Shown: positions 33,070 to 42,142, counted from the stretch's first letter. The stretch: 64,000 nucleotides of DNA from Solobacterium sp. (GCA_017432325.1 JAFRJJ010000023.1:1-64000), one strand, 5' to 3'. Numbers and translations: made by a program. The notes: generated by a model not told the origin, from the letters alone.

Positions 33070-33743
33070 TAGAACCACCTGTCTTTCCGTCCGATGCTGA
33101 TATCTGTGATGCTGCCGGTCACTGTAATCTCATTTGATCCAGGATTAAGCGTCGGGTATCTCCAGCCGAGGTTTGCGATGCCGGTTGGTGTGAGCGTCTT
33201 GGATTTGCTGTCAATTATAAGAGTTACTTCTGTGTCTCCGGCTGTAATCTGTACGCTGGTCCCGTTTATGCTCAGTGTGATAGTGCCCGTCCCGGTAATG
33301 CTTATAATCGGAACACTTGCCACTGTGCCGGTGTTTGTTACTGTATAGGTACCTGCTGCGCTACCGATGCTGGTCAGTTCGTCGCTTTCCGGGTACCAAA
33401 AAGGTTCGAAGATAACTGACAGTGTGAATGCTTCCATCTCTGTTCCGATCCGCTGGAAGTCGATCTGGCCCAGGATGAACGCTCTGCGCTTTCTGCCATT
33501 GAAGATAAAGTCGCCTGTACCGTGAAGCCATCTGCGAACTGCGTCTCTGTTAGCAGAATCTCTTAATGTGCACTTGATATCCATCAAAACGTTTTTAAGA
33601 TTTTGTATCTCAATCACGGCTCCATCGCGCCCTGGGATGTCGATTTCTTCAAATGAAATAGCCGGTGTGCTGTCCAAAAATTCATCTTGCATCAGCACTC
33701 CGAGCGTCTCAGAGGAGACGTTATTGAACGTGAAATATTCCAT
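33069..33743 (-). CDS. Distal tail protein (Dit)
   Basis: A 224-aa siphovirus Dit: 'YFTFNNVSSETLGVLMQD' at the N-terminus, 'IDIPGRDGAVIEIQN', and 'FEPFWYPESDELTS' at the junction to a C-terminal galectin-like part. Dit forms the hexameric hub linking the tail tube to the tail tip. It lies between tape measure and Tal, as in other siphoviruses, with a strong Shine-Dalgarno (GAGGAGG). Confidence 0.9.
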   Translation of the reverse strand: MEYFTFNNVSSETLGVLMQDEFLDSTPAISFEEIDIPGRDGAVIEIQNLKNVLMDIKCTLRDSANRDAVRRWLHGTGDFIFNGRKRRAFILGQIDFQRIGTEMEAFTLSVIFEPFWYPESDELTSIGSAAGTYTVTNTGTVASVPIISITGTGTITLSINGTSVQITAGDTEVTLIIDSKSKTLTPTGIANLGWRYPTLNPGSNEITVTGSITDISIGRKDRWF

Positions 33744-33758
33744 GTTTTATGCCTCCTC

Positions 33759-36092
33759 TTACCTCAGAGCAGCCGTCAGAAGGCTGTTAAATACCTCGCC
33801 GACTTTCTCATTGTCGATATAAACGCCCGGCTTGTAGCGACTTAATACCGCCATGATAGCGGCATATACTGCCTGCTGCATAGTGCTTCCAAGTGCTGCG
33901 GTCTGCTCCGAATTTGCACTTCGAATATAGTCCATAAGTGTACTGATTGGAGCTACTGCTTCCGGGCCAGCCTCTCCGCCTGCCATCAGGGTACTGCCGT
34001 TGGTACCAAAGACGGTCGGATGTTGTAAGATGCCGCCGTCTGCAAACCAGTCAATGCCAATTGTCGGCAAACCGCCGGATTTTATCCAATCGATGGGATT
34101 TAAACTTCCGGCTAATGTGAAGTGTGGTGCTTTAATACCTGAGATCAGTTCTTTTATGGCGCCTGGAATGCAGGTGATCTTGTCGATCAGGTTGCTGATA
34201 AAGTCTCCGATTCCGGTGAATATACCAGCCCAAAAGTCGTACATCGCCTTGCCGGTCTCCATAAACCAGCTGATTATACCATCAACCAGATCTCTGAAAC
34301 CTTCGCAATGCTGGTACAGAGTGACCAGAGCGGCGATGATAGCTCCGATAATGATCACGGGGGCTGCTGGACCGGTCAACAGAGATCCAATTCCTGTGAT
34401 CATGTTTCCCATCAGAGAGCCCTGTTCTGTCATCTTCGCCATAACCTTCATGGCACTTGATATACCTCCGGTAAAGCCCTGAATCGCTTTAAAAGCCGGT
34501 CCAACTGATGCAGCGAGAAGTGCAATCTTTACGATGGCCTCTTGTGTTTCCGGGTTCAGTTCCGTCCATGCTGCCGTGAGATCTCGAATAATCGGTAATC
34601 CCGTATCGATCAGAGATTGAATAAGTGGCATGATAGCCTCGCCGACTTCCGCACCTGCGATTTTGATTTGATTCATCATTACAGCAAGCTGATCTGTCGG
34701 ATCCTGTAAGGCTTCGTATGTAGTCTCCAGGGTGCCGAGAGTGCTGTTTAAATCGCTGACTCCAGCCTGGAAATCAAAGATGGAAATGCTGCCGTTTTGA
34801 AAAGCGCTATATAGTGTCGGTCCTGCTTTTGAACCGAAGAGGTCTATAGCTGCTGTCGAATCTTCAAATGCCTCTGCTAATGAATCTGAGAAGGAAATGC
34901 CGTCTTTTAAGCTGTTTGCGAAGCCTTTCTTCATGCCTGCAAGTACGTCCGATGTCTCAATTCCTGACTTTTCCATCCTTGCCAAAAAAGTCACTGCATC
35001 AGCAGCTCCAAAGCCCATCTCACGCAGCGTCGCCGCGTTGCTGAGCATCTGAGAACCCAATGTATCCATAGAGACGCCGCTTGCCTGTCCTGCTGCTGTC
35101 ATAGCATCCAGGAGCGCTGGAACGTCCTCTATCGTGAGGCTGTATGCCTCCAGCAACTTTTGCGTGGTGTCAATCGATCCGTTGAGATCTGTATCATTTA
35201 CATTGGCAAATTTGATGAAAATAGAACTCAAATTCTCAAGTTCTTTGCCTGTGCTGCCAAATCGGGTGTTGACTTCTCCGACCGCTGTAGCAGCAGCCTC
35301 AAAGCTTGTCGGGATGGTCGTTGCGATCGTTTTTGCGACGTCCGAGAAGCCATCCAGAGCGTCTCCTGTGGCGCCTGTTTTTTTGAGTATGATGTCCATC
35401 GCATCGTCCACTTCCGTCCAAGCTGCCATACTTGCAGTTTTTACTGCTGTGATCGGAGCTGTCACTCCGGCAGTGAGCACATTGCCAATCTTGCCGGCTT
35501 TATCCGATACCTTATCGAGCTTGTCTGACCAGTCCTCAAGCTGCTGAGAACCGCTTTTAATCTTCTTCTGCGCTGATTCGACTTCCGCTGCATATTTCTC
35601 CATTGCGATTTTTGCGGTTGTCAGAGAAGCTTCCTGGGCCTTGATCTGGGCATTGTATTTATTCTCCTGATCTACCAGCTTAGAAAGCTCCTTTTCGCTT
35701 TTCTCGAGCTCTTTCTGCTTTGCTTCGATGGCCTTTGTATCCTGCTGCTCTGCAGTGAGGAGATCACCGAGCTCTCTGCGCAGCTGCTCTGTGGACTTCC
35801 TTTTAGCGTCCAGGGCTTTTGAATTCTCCTCTTCTTTGGTTTTTAGCTCTGTGAGCTGCTTGCCGAGAAGCGTGACTTTGTCTCCGTAGGTTTCCATCTG
35901 CTTACGGGAAAAATCCATCTTATCAGTAAGCTTCTGGAGGCCTGTCGTGGTATCTGTATATGCCTGAGTGGTCTTTTTAAACTGATTTTGATTTTCTTTT
36001 AATTCGCTGGAGACGTTTTTCAGACTCTTTTGAAAATCTGTCGTTCCGTCTGCTGCAAAGACTAAACCAACGCGCTTTAACTCGTCTGCCAT
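33759..36092 (-). CDS. Tail tape measure protein
   Basis: A 777-aa protein that sets tail length and passes into the cell with DNA. The N-terminal 180 residues are a long coiled coil rich in Lys, Glu and Gln. Then comes the conserved region 'TAGVTAPITAVKTASMAAWTEVDDAMD' (shortened family block), with hydrophobic segments around 'PAAPVIIIGAIIAALVTLY'. 'GGILQHPTVFGTNGSTLMAGGEAGPEAVAPI' is the usual C-terminal loop, quoted here in part only as a recognisable motif (GGEAGPEAV). At roughly 0.15 nm per residue a tail of about 115 nm would be expected; this is an estimate. Confidence 0.92.
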   Translation of the reverse strand: MADELKRVGLVFAADGTTDFQKSLKNVSSELKENQNQFKKTTQAYTDTTTGLQKLTDKMDFSRKQMETYGDKVTLLGKQLTELKTKEEENSKALDAKRKSTEQLRRELGDLLTAEQQDTKAIEAKQKELEKSEKELSKLVDQENKYNAQIKAQEASLTTAKIAMEKYAAEVESAQKKIKSGSQQLEDWSDKLDKVSDKAGKIGNVLTAGVTAPITAVKTASMAAWTEVDDAMDIILKKTGATGDALDGFSDVAKTIATTIPTSFEAAATAVGEVNTRFGSTGKELENLSSIFIKFANVNDTDLNGSIDTTQKLLEAYSLTIEDVPALLDAMTAAGQASGVSMDTLGSQMLSNAATLREMGFGAADAVTFLARMEKSGIETSDVLAGMKKGFANSLKDGISFSDSLAEAFEDSTAAIDLFGSKAGPTLYSAFQNGSISIFDFQAGVSDLNSTLGTLETTYEALQDPTDQLAVMMNQIKIAGAEVGEAIMPLIQSLIDTGLPIIRDLTAAWTELNPETQEAIVKIALLAASVGPAFKAIQGFTGGISSAMKVMAKMTEQGSLMGNMITGIGSLLTGPAAPVIIIGAIIAALVTLYQHCEGFRDLVDGIISWFMETGKAMYDFWAGIFTGIGDFISNLIDKITCIPGAIKELISGIKAPHFTLAGSLNPIDWIKSGGLPTIGIDWFADGGILQHPTVFGTNGSTLMAGGEAGPEAVAPISTLMDYIRSANSEQTAALGSTMQQAVYAAIMAVLSRYKPGVYIDNEKVGEVFNSLLTAALR

Positions 36093-36144
36093 AATGCCTC
36101 CCTTTCTTTACTTTTTGCCATATTTTATAAATTGTGTAATAATA

Positions 36145-36351
36145 ATGGTCATGTATAAGGACCGCTTCGAATCCATTTTTTGGCAGACTGTCCATATGAT
36201 GGAACGCCAAAAACTGACAAAACAGGAAGCCTGTGATGTGCTTCTGACGCTGCTCGTAGTGTCAGTTCCAGAAAAAGATTTTAAGCAAATTTTGGTACTG
36301 CTCGGCCCTGAATATACGCAGAACTGGCAGTCATGGCTCAGTGACTCATAG
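36145..36351 (+). CDS. Possible opposite-strand moron gene in the tail module
   Basis: A 68-aa reading frame on the strand opposite to all flanking tail genes. The product looks protein-like: 'MYKDRFESIFWQTVHMMERQ', 'LTKQEACDVLLTLLVVSVPE', ending NWQSWLSDS, with sensible codon choice. It fills the only gap between the frameshifted chaperone (its end overlaps by six bases) and the tape measure. A promoter candidate (TTGCCA at 36115-36120, TAATAA at 36137-36142) lies directly upstream, but no Shine-Dalgarno is visible. No family is recognised. Confidence 0.45.
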   Translation: MVMYKDRFESIFWQTVHMMERQKLTKQEACDVLLTLLVVSVPEKDFKQILVLLGPEYTQNWQSWLSDS

Positions 36352-36857
36352 CAGCCTGCGATGTGCTGCTGGATCAGTCGGGATGTACTGAACAGAACCT
36401 TTTTCAAGTCTGAAATATGTCTCTGCTACTTCATTAAAAAAGATGGGATCTGAAGCCCAGAATTCCTGCTCTGAGTAGCCCATCTTCCGTGCTAATACCA
36501 TGTACTCTGCCCAGTCTATATCGAGCTCACGTACTGACGCATTGCCTGCTTTGCGTCCTGTTTTTTTTTGAAAGCTTCAAGGCGCTCTCTAAAGTCGTCA
36601 AAGACTGCCTGCACCTCTTCGATGTCGATTGGGCATAGTACCAGAGCCTCCTGGAAGGTCACTGTGCGTCCATTGCTGCATAAAAGCACATAGAGCATAC
36701 GCGCTGCGATTTCCAAAGCATCATCTTCATCCGGGTCGCCCTCTTCTGGAATGAAAGCCTTAACACCGCTTTTCCGCATATAATATAATGTTGCGAAATT
36801 AACCTTCGCGCTGACAGTCGTGCCGTCTGTGAGATGTAAGATTTTTTCATCAATCAT
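36346..36857 (-). CDS. Tail assembly chaperone fusion gpGT (programmed -1 frameshift)
   Basis: The gpG frame contains nine A in a row at 36569-36561 (codons 97-99, Lys-Lys-Lys). A -1 slip there opens a frame running to TGA at 36348-36346, giving a 170-aa fusion. The added part has 'ELDIDWAEYMVLARKMGYSE' and 'EFWASDPIFFNEVAETYF', the typical gpT-type signature of siphovirus chaperones. The ratio of gpG to gpGT controls tail assembly around the tape measure in lambda-like phages. The extension has no start of its own. Confidence 0.85.
36516..36857 (-). CDS. Tail assembly chaperone gpG
   Basis: The 113-aa unshifted product: 'IDEKILHLTDGTTVSAKVNFATLYYM' (shown for comparison in two blocks: LHLTDGTTVSAK and NFATLYYMRKSG), acidic middle, 'LYVLLCSNGRTVTFQEALVL'. 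It helps polymerise the tail on the tape measure and is not in the virion. It shares its first 99 codons with gpGT. Located between major tail protein and tape measure, as expected. Confidence 0.85.
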   Translation of the reverse strand: MIDEKILHLTDGTTVSAKVNFATLYYMRKSGVKAFIPEEGDPDEDDALEIAARMLYVLLCSNGRTVTFQEALVLCPIDIEEVQAVFDDFRERLEAFKKKQDAKQAMRQYVSSI

Positions 36858-36971
36858 AATGATCTTTCCTTTTATTTAGTGGTCATGTGTGCTGGAGCGA
36901 TCCCCAGCTTTTCGTGATAAGAAGGCCGGGCTGTCACCGGTCATGCTTTGGATTCCACAGTATTATTTTTT

Positions 36972-37595
36972 TTATTCTCCGCTGAGAACTGATGCCAGAT
37001 CTGCTGGCGTAAGAATCGGTTTTGAGAAGAATTTTGCTTCAGTGAGACCTTCAACCGTCTGAATTGACGTGTCAACTGAAGCGACGATATTTTTGTCGCC
37101 GTCATACTCATAAGCTCTGATTGTCAGATCATCTGTCTGCTCGCTGTATGTTTCTTCGGATGTGTTGGTAGAATCTGAATTCTCAATTAATTTACATTTC
37201 GGATACCAGTCGTAGCGTATGCCGCCGTCTGTATACGCAACTACGCGTCCATACGCAAAATAAGGCCTCTTGCCGGTGCCTTTGCGGATCAGACCGCCTT
37301 CATCTACGTCGTCTCCGCGCATCTTAGCCAGAGTGGCCGCATCGAAGCCAAGAGTAGTGACTGAGATGTCGTAAGAGCCTTTTCCACGAACTGTATCGTG
37401 AAGCTTGCCGGATCCATAAACATCAGTGCTGCTGGTGTTATCTGTGATTTCGCTCGTTTTTACGCCGTCAATCTCAACTACTTCAGTCTCATAAGTGGTA
37501 GTCCATTCGCCAGTAGTGGCATCCGGTACATCGAAGCATACGTACTGATCACCAATTGTTTCTTTAAGCGGAACATGTTTCTTTGTAATCGCCAT
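36972..37595 (-). CDS. Major tail (tube) protein
   Basis: A 207-aa protein of the phi13-type major tail family: 'LKETIGDQYVCFDVPDATTG', 'GKGSYDISVTTLGFD', 'PYFAYGRVVAYTDGG', 'WYPKCKLIENSDST'. It forms the stacked hexamers of the tail tube. It is followed by the chaperone genes after 114 bases that carry no clear feature. Position and size are as usual for HK97-type modules. Confidence 0.88.
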   Translation of the reverse strand: MAITKKHVPLKETIGDQYVCFDVPDATTGEWTTTYETEVVEIDGVKTSEITDNTSSTDVYGSGKLHDTVRGKGSYDISVTTLGFDAATLAKMRGDDVDEGGLIRKGTGKRPYFAYGRVVAYTDGGIRYDWYPKCKLIENSDSTNTSEETYSEQTDDLTIRAYEYDGDKNIVASVDTSIQTVEGLTEAKFFSKPILTPADLASVLSGE

Positions 37596-37608
37596 AAATA
37601 TATCCTTT

Positions 37609-38025
37609 CTATTTAGTGAGCCCTGCTTTCTTTAACATCAGGGCATATATCTTTTCTTTGTTTTTACGCCATGTTGGCTCGATGTGTGGCTGGGCTTTTT
37701 GGCCGTGCGCTCCGTTGCCGCCAAGTTTCGTGCCGTGTTCTACCATAGGGCCATAGTACACGCCCCAGCCGACCTCGACCTGGCCTTTAAACCTGCCATT
37801 GTTTACTACACCATATGTGAAGCTATCTACGAGGTGCGTATGGCCAGGTGCACGGATCTTGCTAATCGGATATGGAAGCTTATCAAGCTGCTTTACCAGG
37901 GCTTGTGCTCCAAGCTCCAGAACCTCCTGAACCCTCTTTGGCTCTGTGGCTGCTGCGTATGCCTGAAGATCTGACATCAGCTCGTCGAATGGCTGCAGCA
38001 CTTCCTGAGTTCTGATCTCTTCCAT
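37609..38025 (-). CDS. HK97 gp10-like head-tail joining protein
   Basis: A 138-aa protein with the HK97-gp10 pattern: 'VQEVLELGAQALVKQL' early, 'VEVGWGVYYGPMVEHGT', 'AQPHIEPTWRKNKEKI' near the end. It is part of the neck/tail terminator assembly. ATG 38025 overlaps the previous stop by one base, so it belongs to the connector gene string. Confidence 0.88.
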   Translation of the reverse strand: MEEIRTQEVLQPFDELMSDLQAYAAATEPKRVQEVLELGAQALVKQLDKLPYPISKIRAPGHTHLVDSFTYGVVNNGRFKGQVEVGWGVYYGPMVEHGTKLGGNGAHGQKAQPHIEPTWRKNKEKIYALMLKKAGLTK

Positions 38026-38354
38026 TACTCGATAACCTCAAGGCTGAAGTATGAGTGAAATGCAGCATCTTCTCTGACGTATTCGTGATGTATCGTCGGA
38101 TAGTAGCCAAGTGATGCCAGAGCGCCTCTGATGCCCGCTACAACCGCGTTATGTTCCGGCGGAACCTTGCCCCATATCGATACCTGGTACGTCCTGAGAT
38201 CTTCATGTGCTGCTCCTGAGCCTACGATATAATCCCATGCATAGGACCAGTACACGACGCGGGGGTACAAGTTCTGGTTTTCCATGTCAGTGATAGAATC
38301 AGAGACATTACTGCTGAAATCGTGCAGGATCTGCGATAATTCATCTTTAGTCAT
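38025..38354 (-). CDS. Neck protein / tail completion protein
   Basis: A 109-aa protein ('LSQILHDFSSNVSDSITDM', 'YPRVVYWSYAWDYIVGSG', 'YQVSIWGKVPPEHNAVVAGI'). The pattern resembles tail-terminator proteins, which are usually encoded next to gp10-like proteins. ATG 38354 overlaps the preceding gene by four bases (ATGA). The exact structural role is inferred from gene order. Confidence 0.72.
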   Translation of the reverse strand: MTKDELSQILHDFSSNVSDSITDMENQNLYPRVVYWSYAWDYIVGSGAAHEDLRTYQVSIWGKVPPEHNAVVAGIRGALASLGYYPTIHHEYVREDAAFHSYFSLEVIE

Positions 38355-38704
38355 GCTGTCTCCTCCAGGTTATTTTCCGGTGCAATCAAAGTGATTTCTG
38401 TCATCGGGTAGCCGTCTTTATCCAGGCCGTGTGCTGCATTGAAGACTTTGTGATACCTACCATCAATCAATACATAAAAGTTGCTGTCGATCTCGCGGTA
38501 CTGCGGGATCTGGACCTTCAGGGTAATCTGTTTTCCGGCTTCTTCCAGCGCGATTCTTGTACGGTCATAGACTGCCAATTCTCTATACCAGATAGGTGCT
38601 ATATCAACGCGGCTTAGTGCCTTTTTAGGATAGTCTCCGATCGTTTCAGTAACTTGTTCATACAGCTCTAAAACGCCTGAATTGTACGCCGGGACGCTTC
38701 TCAT
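38351..38704 (-). CDS. Phage head-tail adaptor (head closure)
   Basis: A 117-aa beta-rich protein: 'PAYNSGVLELYEQV', 'VDIAPIWYRELAVYDRTRI', 'KVQIPQYREIDSNFYVLIDG'. It fits stopper/head closure proteins. ATG 38704 overlaps the TGA of the upstream gene (ATGA). A longer frame from 38746 would lie inside that gene and is rejected. Confidence 0.78.
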   Translation of the reverse strand: MRSVPAYNSGVLELYEQVTETIGDYPKKALSRVDIAPIWYRELAVYDRTRIALEEAGKQITLKVQIPQYREIDSNFYVLIDGRYHKVFNAAHGLDKDGYPMTEITLIAPENNLEETA

Positions 38705-38979
38705 ACTTCGTCCTCCGGCAGATCTCTGTAGCGTTCTGTCTGCCAAGTCAGTAAAGAAGTCTTATAATTTGTCCAAAAATCGTGCTGTGCATGCATGTAT
38801 GAATAGTAGGCATAAGACTTCAGAAGGCTTCTATATACCGAATCTCCGTCATAGTCCGCATCTGGCACTAGCTGGTGCAGTGCCGCCTCACCCTCTCTGA
38901 TGTATGCGGTAATCGCTGCGTCAGAAAGGTAAGGAGGCAGCTGATACTCTGTCCTCATCTCTGCGATTATGGTATTCAT
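38701..38979 (-). CDS. Head-tail connector (gp6-like DNA packaging protein)
   Basis: A 92-aa helical protein: 'LPPYLSDAAITAYIREGEAAL', 'SVYRSLLKSYAYYSYMHAQH', 'WQTERYRDLPEDE'. The pattern matches gp6-like connectors that bind under the portal. It follows the capsid gene by 23 bases with a Shine-Dalgarno. Confidence 0.85.
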   Translation of the reverse strand: MNTIIAEMRTEYQLPPYLSDAAITAYIREGEAALHQLVPDADYDGDSVYRSLLKSYAYYSYMHAQHDFWTNYKTSLLTWQTERYRDLPEDEV

Positions 38980-39002
38980 ATTTTGCTGCCTCCTTTATTT
39001 CA

Positions 39003-40136
39003 CTATTCTTCTGTTACTGTCTTGAAGGAAGGGATGTATTCTTCGAGTTTGGTTACATCGAAGATTACGGCGCAGTTGTCGTCAACAGCGCGACCGTTTG
39101 CATAGACTTTACCGATTACAACATCCGCATCGTCCAGAGCCTTTGTCTCTTTGTATTCGTCTACTTTGACTGCATTTACGCCCAGAGTATATACGCCCGG
39201 AATCGTGAAAGCAGCCTGGCCCGTTGTGACGGTTGCGTCCTCGATAACTTCCAGGTCAATAAAGGACTTAGAAACGAATCCGCCTGAAATGCTGTCGCCA
39301 TACAGCGCCGGGTTGACATACTGGTAGCGGTCTGCAGGATTGCAGATCAGAACGAGTTTGGATACCTTACGCTTTCCACTGTTAGACAGAGTTGTAAGTA
39401 CCGGCGCCAGCTGTTTCGGAGAGAAGCCTTTGATTGTAGTTAAAACCGCTTTATTCTGATGTGTAGCGTCCTGATTGACAGCTGCAATCTGCTTAAAGAT
39501 ACCAATCGGGCTGCTTACGCCGTCACCGTACAGGTATCCATATACAAGACCATCCTGGAGAGCTTCCTGCAGAACTGCTGTAAAGTAGCGATCAACATAG
39601 CCGATTTCGAGGTCTCTGATCGCCTTCGGAATCACGCAATAAGCCATCAGCTTGAACACGTCCATGGAGAGGGATGTGATTGTAGCTGTCAGTTCACCTG
39701 TGATAGCGTCAGTGAGCTTGCCCCATGCATAAGTGCCTGTCTTTTCCGCAACCAGCCACTTTTTAACACCTGCCGGAGCGCGGTTTACCAGAGCAAGAAC
39801 GCCGGAAGGCTCCTTGACGTTTGCCAGAGTGTAATCGATGGTCTCAGTCGGGATGATATCGATCTGATCAGCTGTGACAGCCTGTCTGAATGCTTCCGGA
39901 CCTCTCTGCAGTGCTTCGTAGAAAGTCTTTTCTTTCTTTGTCAGCTGTCTGAAATTGCGGACGCCTGCAGCTGCTTCTGCCTTAATCTGATCAACCAGAT
40001 CAGCGTTGGCTTCTGCTACGCGCTGTTCTACTACCATATCGATTGCGTTGAATACGCCTTCGTTTTTGTCTTCAGCATCAGCAATCATAGCTGTCACTTT
40101 CTGCTTAAGAGCGTCGTTTGTAGATGTGATTTTCAT
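39003..40136 (-). CDS. Major capsid protein (HK97 fold)
   Basis: A 377-aa HK97-type capsid protein. Residues about 1-100 are the helical delta/scaffold region ('ALKQKVTAMIADAEDKNEGV', 'EAAAGVRNFRQLTKKEKTFY'). The E-loop and P-domain follow ('KKWLVAEKTGTYAWGKLTDA', 'VIPKAIRDLEIGYVDRY'), with 'LVYGYLYGDGVSSPIGIF' typical of the family. ATG 40136 follows AAAGGAGGACAAGAC, so the longer frame from 40196 is rejected. Confidence 0.93.
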   Translation of the reverse strand: MKITSTNDALKQKVTAMIADAEDKNEGVFNAIDMVVEQRVAEANADLVDQIKAEAAAGVRNFRQLTKKEKTFYEALQRGPEAFRQAVTADQIDIIPTETIDYTLANVKEPSGVLALVNRAPAGVKKWLVAEKTGTYAWGKLTDAITGELTATITSLSMDVFKLMAYCVIPKAIRDLEIGYVDRYFTAVLQEALQDGLVYGYLYGDGVSSPIGIFKQIAAVNQDATHQNKAVLTTIKGFSPKQLAPVLTTLSNSGKRKVSKLVLICNPADRYQYVNPALYGDSISGGFVSKSFIDLEVIEDATVTTGQAAFTIPGVYTLGVNAVKVDEYKETKALDDADVVIGKVYANGRAVDDNCAVIFDVTKLEEYIPSFKTVTEE

Positions 40137-40155
40137 GTCTTGTCCTCCTTTATCA

Positions 40156-40989
40156 TCATCTTGAAAAAAGAGCGTTAAAACCGGCGCCCTTTTCATCCAT
40201 ATTCATTTCCGGCTGTTCTACCGGTGCCGGCTCCGGTTTACCTGGACGAACTTCCAGGATTTCTTCAGAAGTGATCACAGGGGGTTGTAGTCTCATCTCT
40301 GTGATCATCGATTCAATATGTGAGAGCTTCTCCATCACTGGATCCGCCAGCTTCTGTACAGCCTGTTTTGGGGCTTCTGCGGGGCTCTCTGTATCAGCCT
40401 GAAGCCTGTTTCTCGGCTCGGCAATCTCATCGATAAAGCCGTATTCCAGCGCCTTTTCTGGCGTGAGCGTGGTCTCTGCATCGAGAAGTTCAACCAGCTT
40501 TTCACGGCTGATTTTTGCGCGTTCAAGATAGTAGGCGATCTCGCCTTCCATCGCGATGTCCAGCTGATCAGCAATCTCTCTGAGCTGCTTTGCGTTGCCA
40601 GCCGCGTAGGTCCACATATTGTGGATAATCGCGGAAGTGCCGCGGTTCATGACGCGCCATGTTCCTGCCTGCAGAATAGTAAATGCTGCGGAATGTGAGG
40701 CTCCGTCTACGACGGTCGTAACGCGTCCAGAGCGCCTGCGCAGCATTGAAGCAATTGCTGCCGCTTGGTATACGTCACCCCCGTGTGAGTTAATATAAAC
40801 AGTGATCGGATCCCCGTCCGGGATCTCACTCAGCAGATCTCTGAAATGTTTTGCACTGGTCTCGCTTTCGTCATAAGTCCAGGTGTTCCAATTCCATTCA
40901 CCATGCTCCGAAATATCGTCATAAATATAAATCTCGTGTGAATCGCTATCGGGAACCGACTGGAAAATATAGTTAAATCCATGTTCCAT
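40156..40989 (-). CDS. ClpP-like prohead protease
   Basis: A 277-aa S14/ClpP-type protease that cleaves capsid delta domains during maturation. 'VYINSHGGDVYQAAAIASML' is the oxyanion loop, 'DGASHSAAFTILQAG' carries the probable nucleophilic Ser and 'SAIIHNMWTYAAGNA' the catalytic His. The C-terminal third is acidic and Pro-rich. It lies one base downstream of portal and 20 bases before the capsid gene, the normal HK97 order. Confidence 0.93.
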   Translation of the reverse strand: MEHGFNYIFQSVPDSDSHEIYIYDDISEHGEWNWNTWTYDESETSAKHFRDLLSEIPDGDPITVYINSHGGDVYQAAAIASMLRRRSGRVTTVVDGASHSAAFTILQAGTWRVMNRGTSAIIHNMWTYAAGNAKQLREIADQLDIAMEGEIAYYLERAKISREKLVELLDAETTLTPEKALEYGFIDEIAEPRNRLQADTESPAEAPKQAVQKLADPVMEKLSHIESMITEMRLQPPVITSEEILEVRPGKPEPAPVEQPEMNMDEKGAGFNALFSR

Positions 40990-40990
40990 A

Positions 40991-42142
40991 TTATGTATCC
41001 TCCTCTGTTGTGAAGTTCTTAGTCAATGCGCGTTTTGTGCTGAAATCAGTTCCGAGCTGCGTCCATCCGACAGCCTGCCTGCACTCATCGAGTGTAAAGC
41101 CGATGCCGCGGAGTTTCTCCAAACCGGCTGCTGAATCCGCAAGATTTTTTTGTGAAAAGTTGCCTGTCCAGGTGATCAACCTTTCGCCTGCGAGAAAGTC
41201 TTCTCTGCCGACCATTTTGGCATTGAGTTCACTATCAATCGCGTCGATCACTGGCATCAGCGCGTACGTCGCATAATTTGCGTCACTCTGGCCTTTTTCG
41301 GTAATCGTGCCGGAAAAGACATTTAGTGGTATATCATAAGCCATAGCGGCAGCGTGCTCCGCTGACTCAATGAGCTTTTGAAGTTGGTCCGCTGTAACGC
41401 CGCCCGAATCGATCTTCAGCTGCTCCAGATTCCTGCCATCATTCATAGTGATCACGCTGAGCTTATCCGCAGCGAGGTCCGCTGCCAATTTTTGTGCATA
41501 GTCCTCTTTTGTCAGCACTTTGCCGGTTTCACGATCAATCAGCTTGACTGACTGGCCAGGGATGGATCCCGGAGCGTTGATACGCGAGATAAATTTGGAG
41601 CTGTGAGCCGTTTTGTAGTAGCTTTGTACTGTGTCAATAACAGCGTCATACTGGCTTAAAAGAGCTTTTGTGTATTCGCGGATTTTCTCATTTGAGTATC
41701 GAATGTGTATGATCTCATCAGCTTTAAAAGTCCTGTATATTTGTTTTGTTTGTCCGGCCACTTCCAGTGTGATGCTGCTGTAGCGCCTGGGCTTCATGGC
41801 CTCCTGGGTGACGCTGTAGCTGTCTGCTATGTACAGTGATCCACTGAGTGGGATGATTAAGCATTCCTGCTCTTTGAGAAGACGTTTCACGACTTGATAC
41901 CAAAAATAAAAGCCGTTTTCGTTGGCGTTCGGCTGGATGTTCAGTACATAATAGTCGTCGTCTGTTGTGATTCCGTCGGGTGTTTGTTTCAATATCTCAC
42001 ATCTTGCAACGCTTTTTGCGATCATGTCTATAGCGTGTTCATGTGCCCAGCGGGCTGCCTGAAGTTTTGTAAGATCTGCGGATATGATAGAGAGAATGTC
42101 TACCATGTCGCCGGTCCGTTTTTGGAAATTCAGATTAAACAT
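40991..42142 (-). CDS. Portal protein (HK97 family)
   Basis: A 383-aa portal protein: 'LQAARWAHEHAIDMIAKSVA', 'LNIQPNANENGFYFWYQVVK', 'IHIRYSNEKIREYTKALLSQ', 'AAAMAYDIPLNVFSGTITEK'. It forms the dodecameric ring through which DNA is packaged. It overlaps the terminase gene by eight bases. Confidence 0.93.
   Translation of the reverse strand: MFNLNFQKRTGDMVDILSIISADLTKLQAARWAHEHAIDMIAKSVARCEILKQTPDGITTDDDYYVLNIQPNANENGFYFWYQVVKRLLKEQECLIIPLSGSLYIADSYSVTQEAMKPRRYSSITLEVAGQTKQIYRTFKADEIIHIRYSNEKIREYTKALLSQYDAVIDTVQSYYKTAHSSKFISRINAPGSIPGQSVKLIDRETGKVLTKEDYAQKLAADLAADKLSVITMNDGRNLEQLKIDSGGVTADQLQKLIESAEHAAAMAYDIPLNVFSGTITEKGQSDANYATYALMPVIDAIDSELNAKMVGREDFLAGERLITWTGNFSQKNLADSAAGLEKLRGIGFTLDECRQAVGWTQLGTDFSTKRALTKNFTTEEDT

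Noticed and set aside
36108-36407. 99-codon minus-strand frame over the gpT extension
   Set aside because: Overlaps the frameshift extension in another frame; Ser/Thr/Cys-rich nonsense composition; the opposite-strand frame is better.
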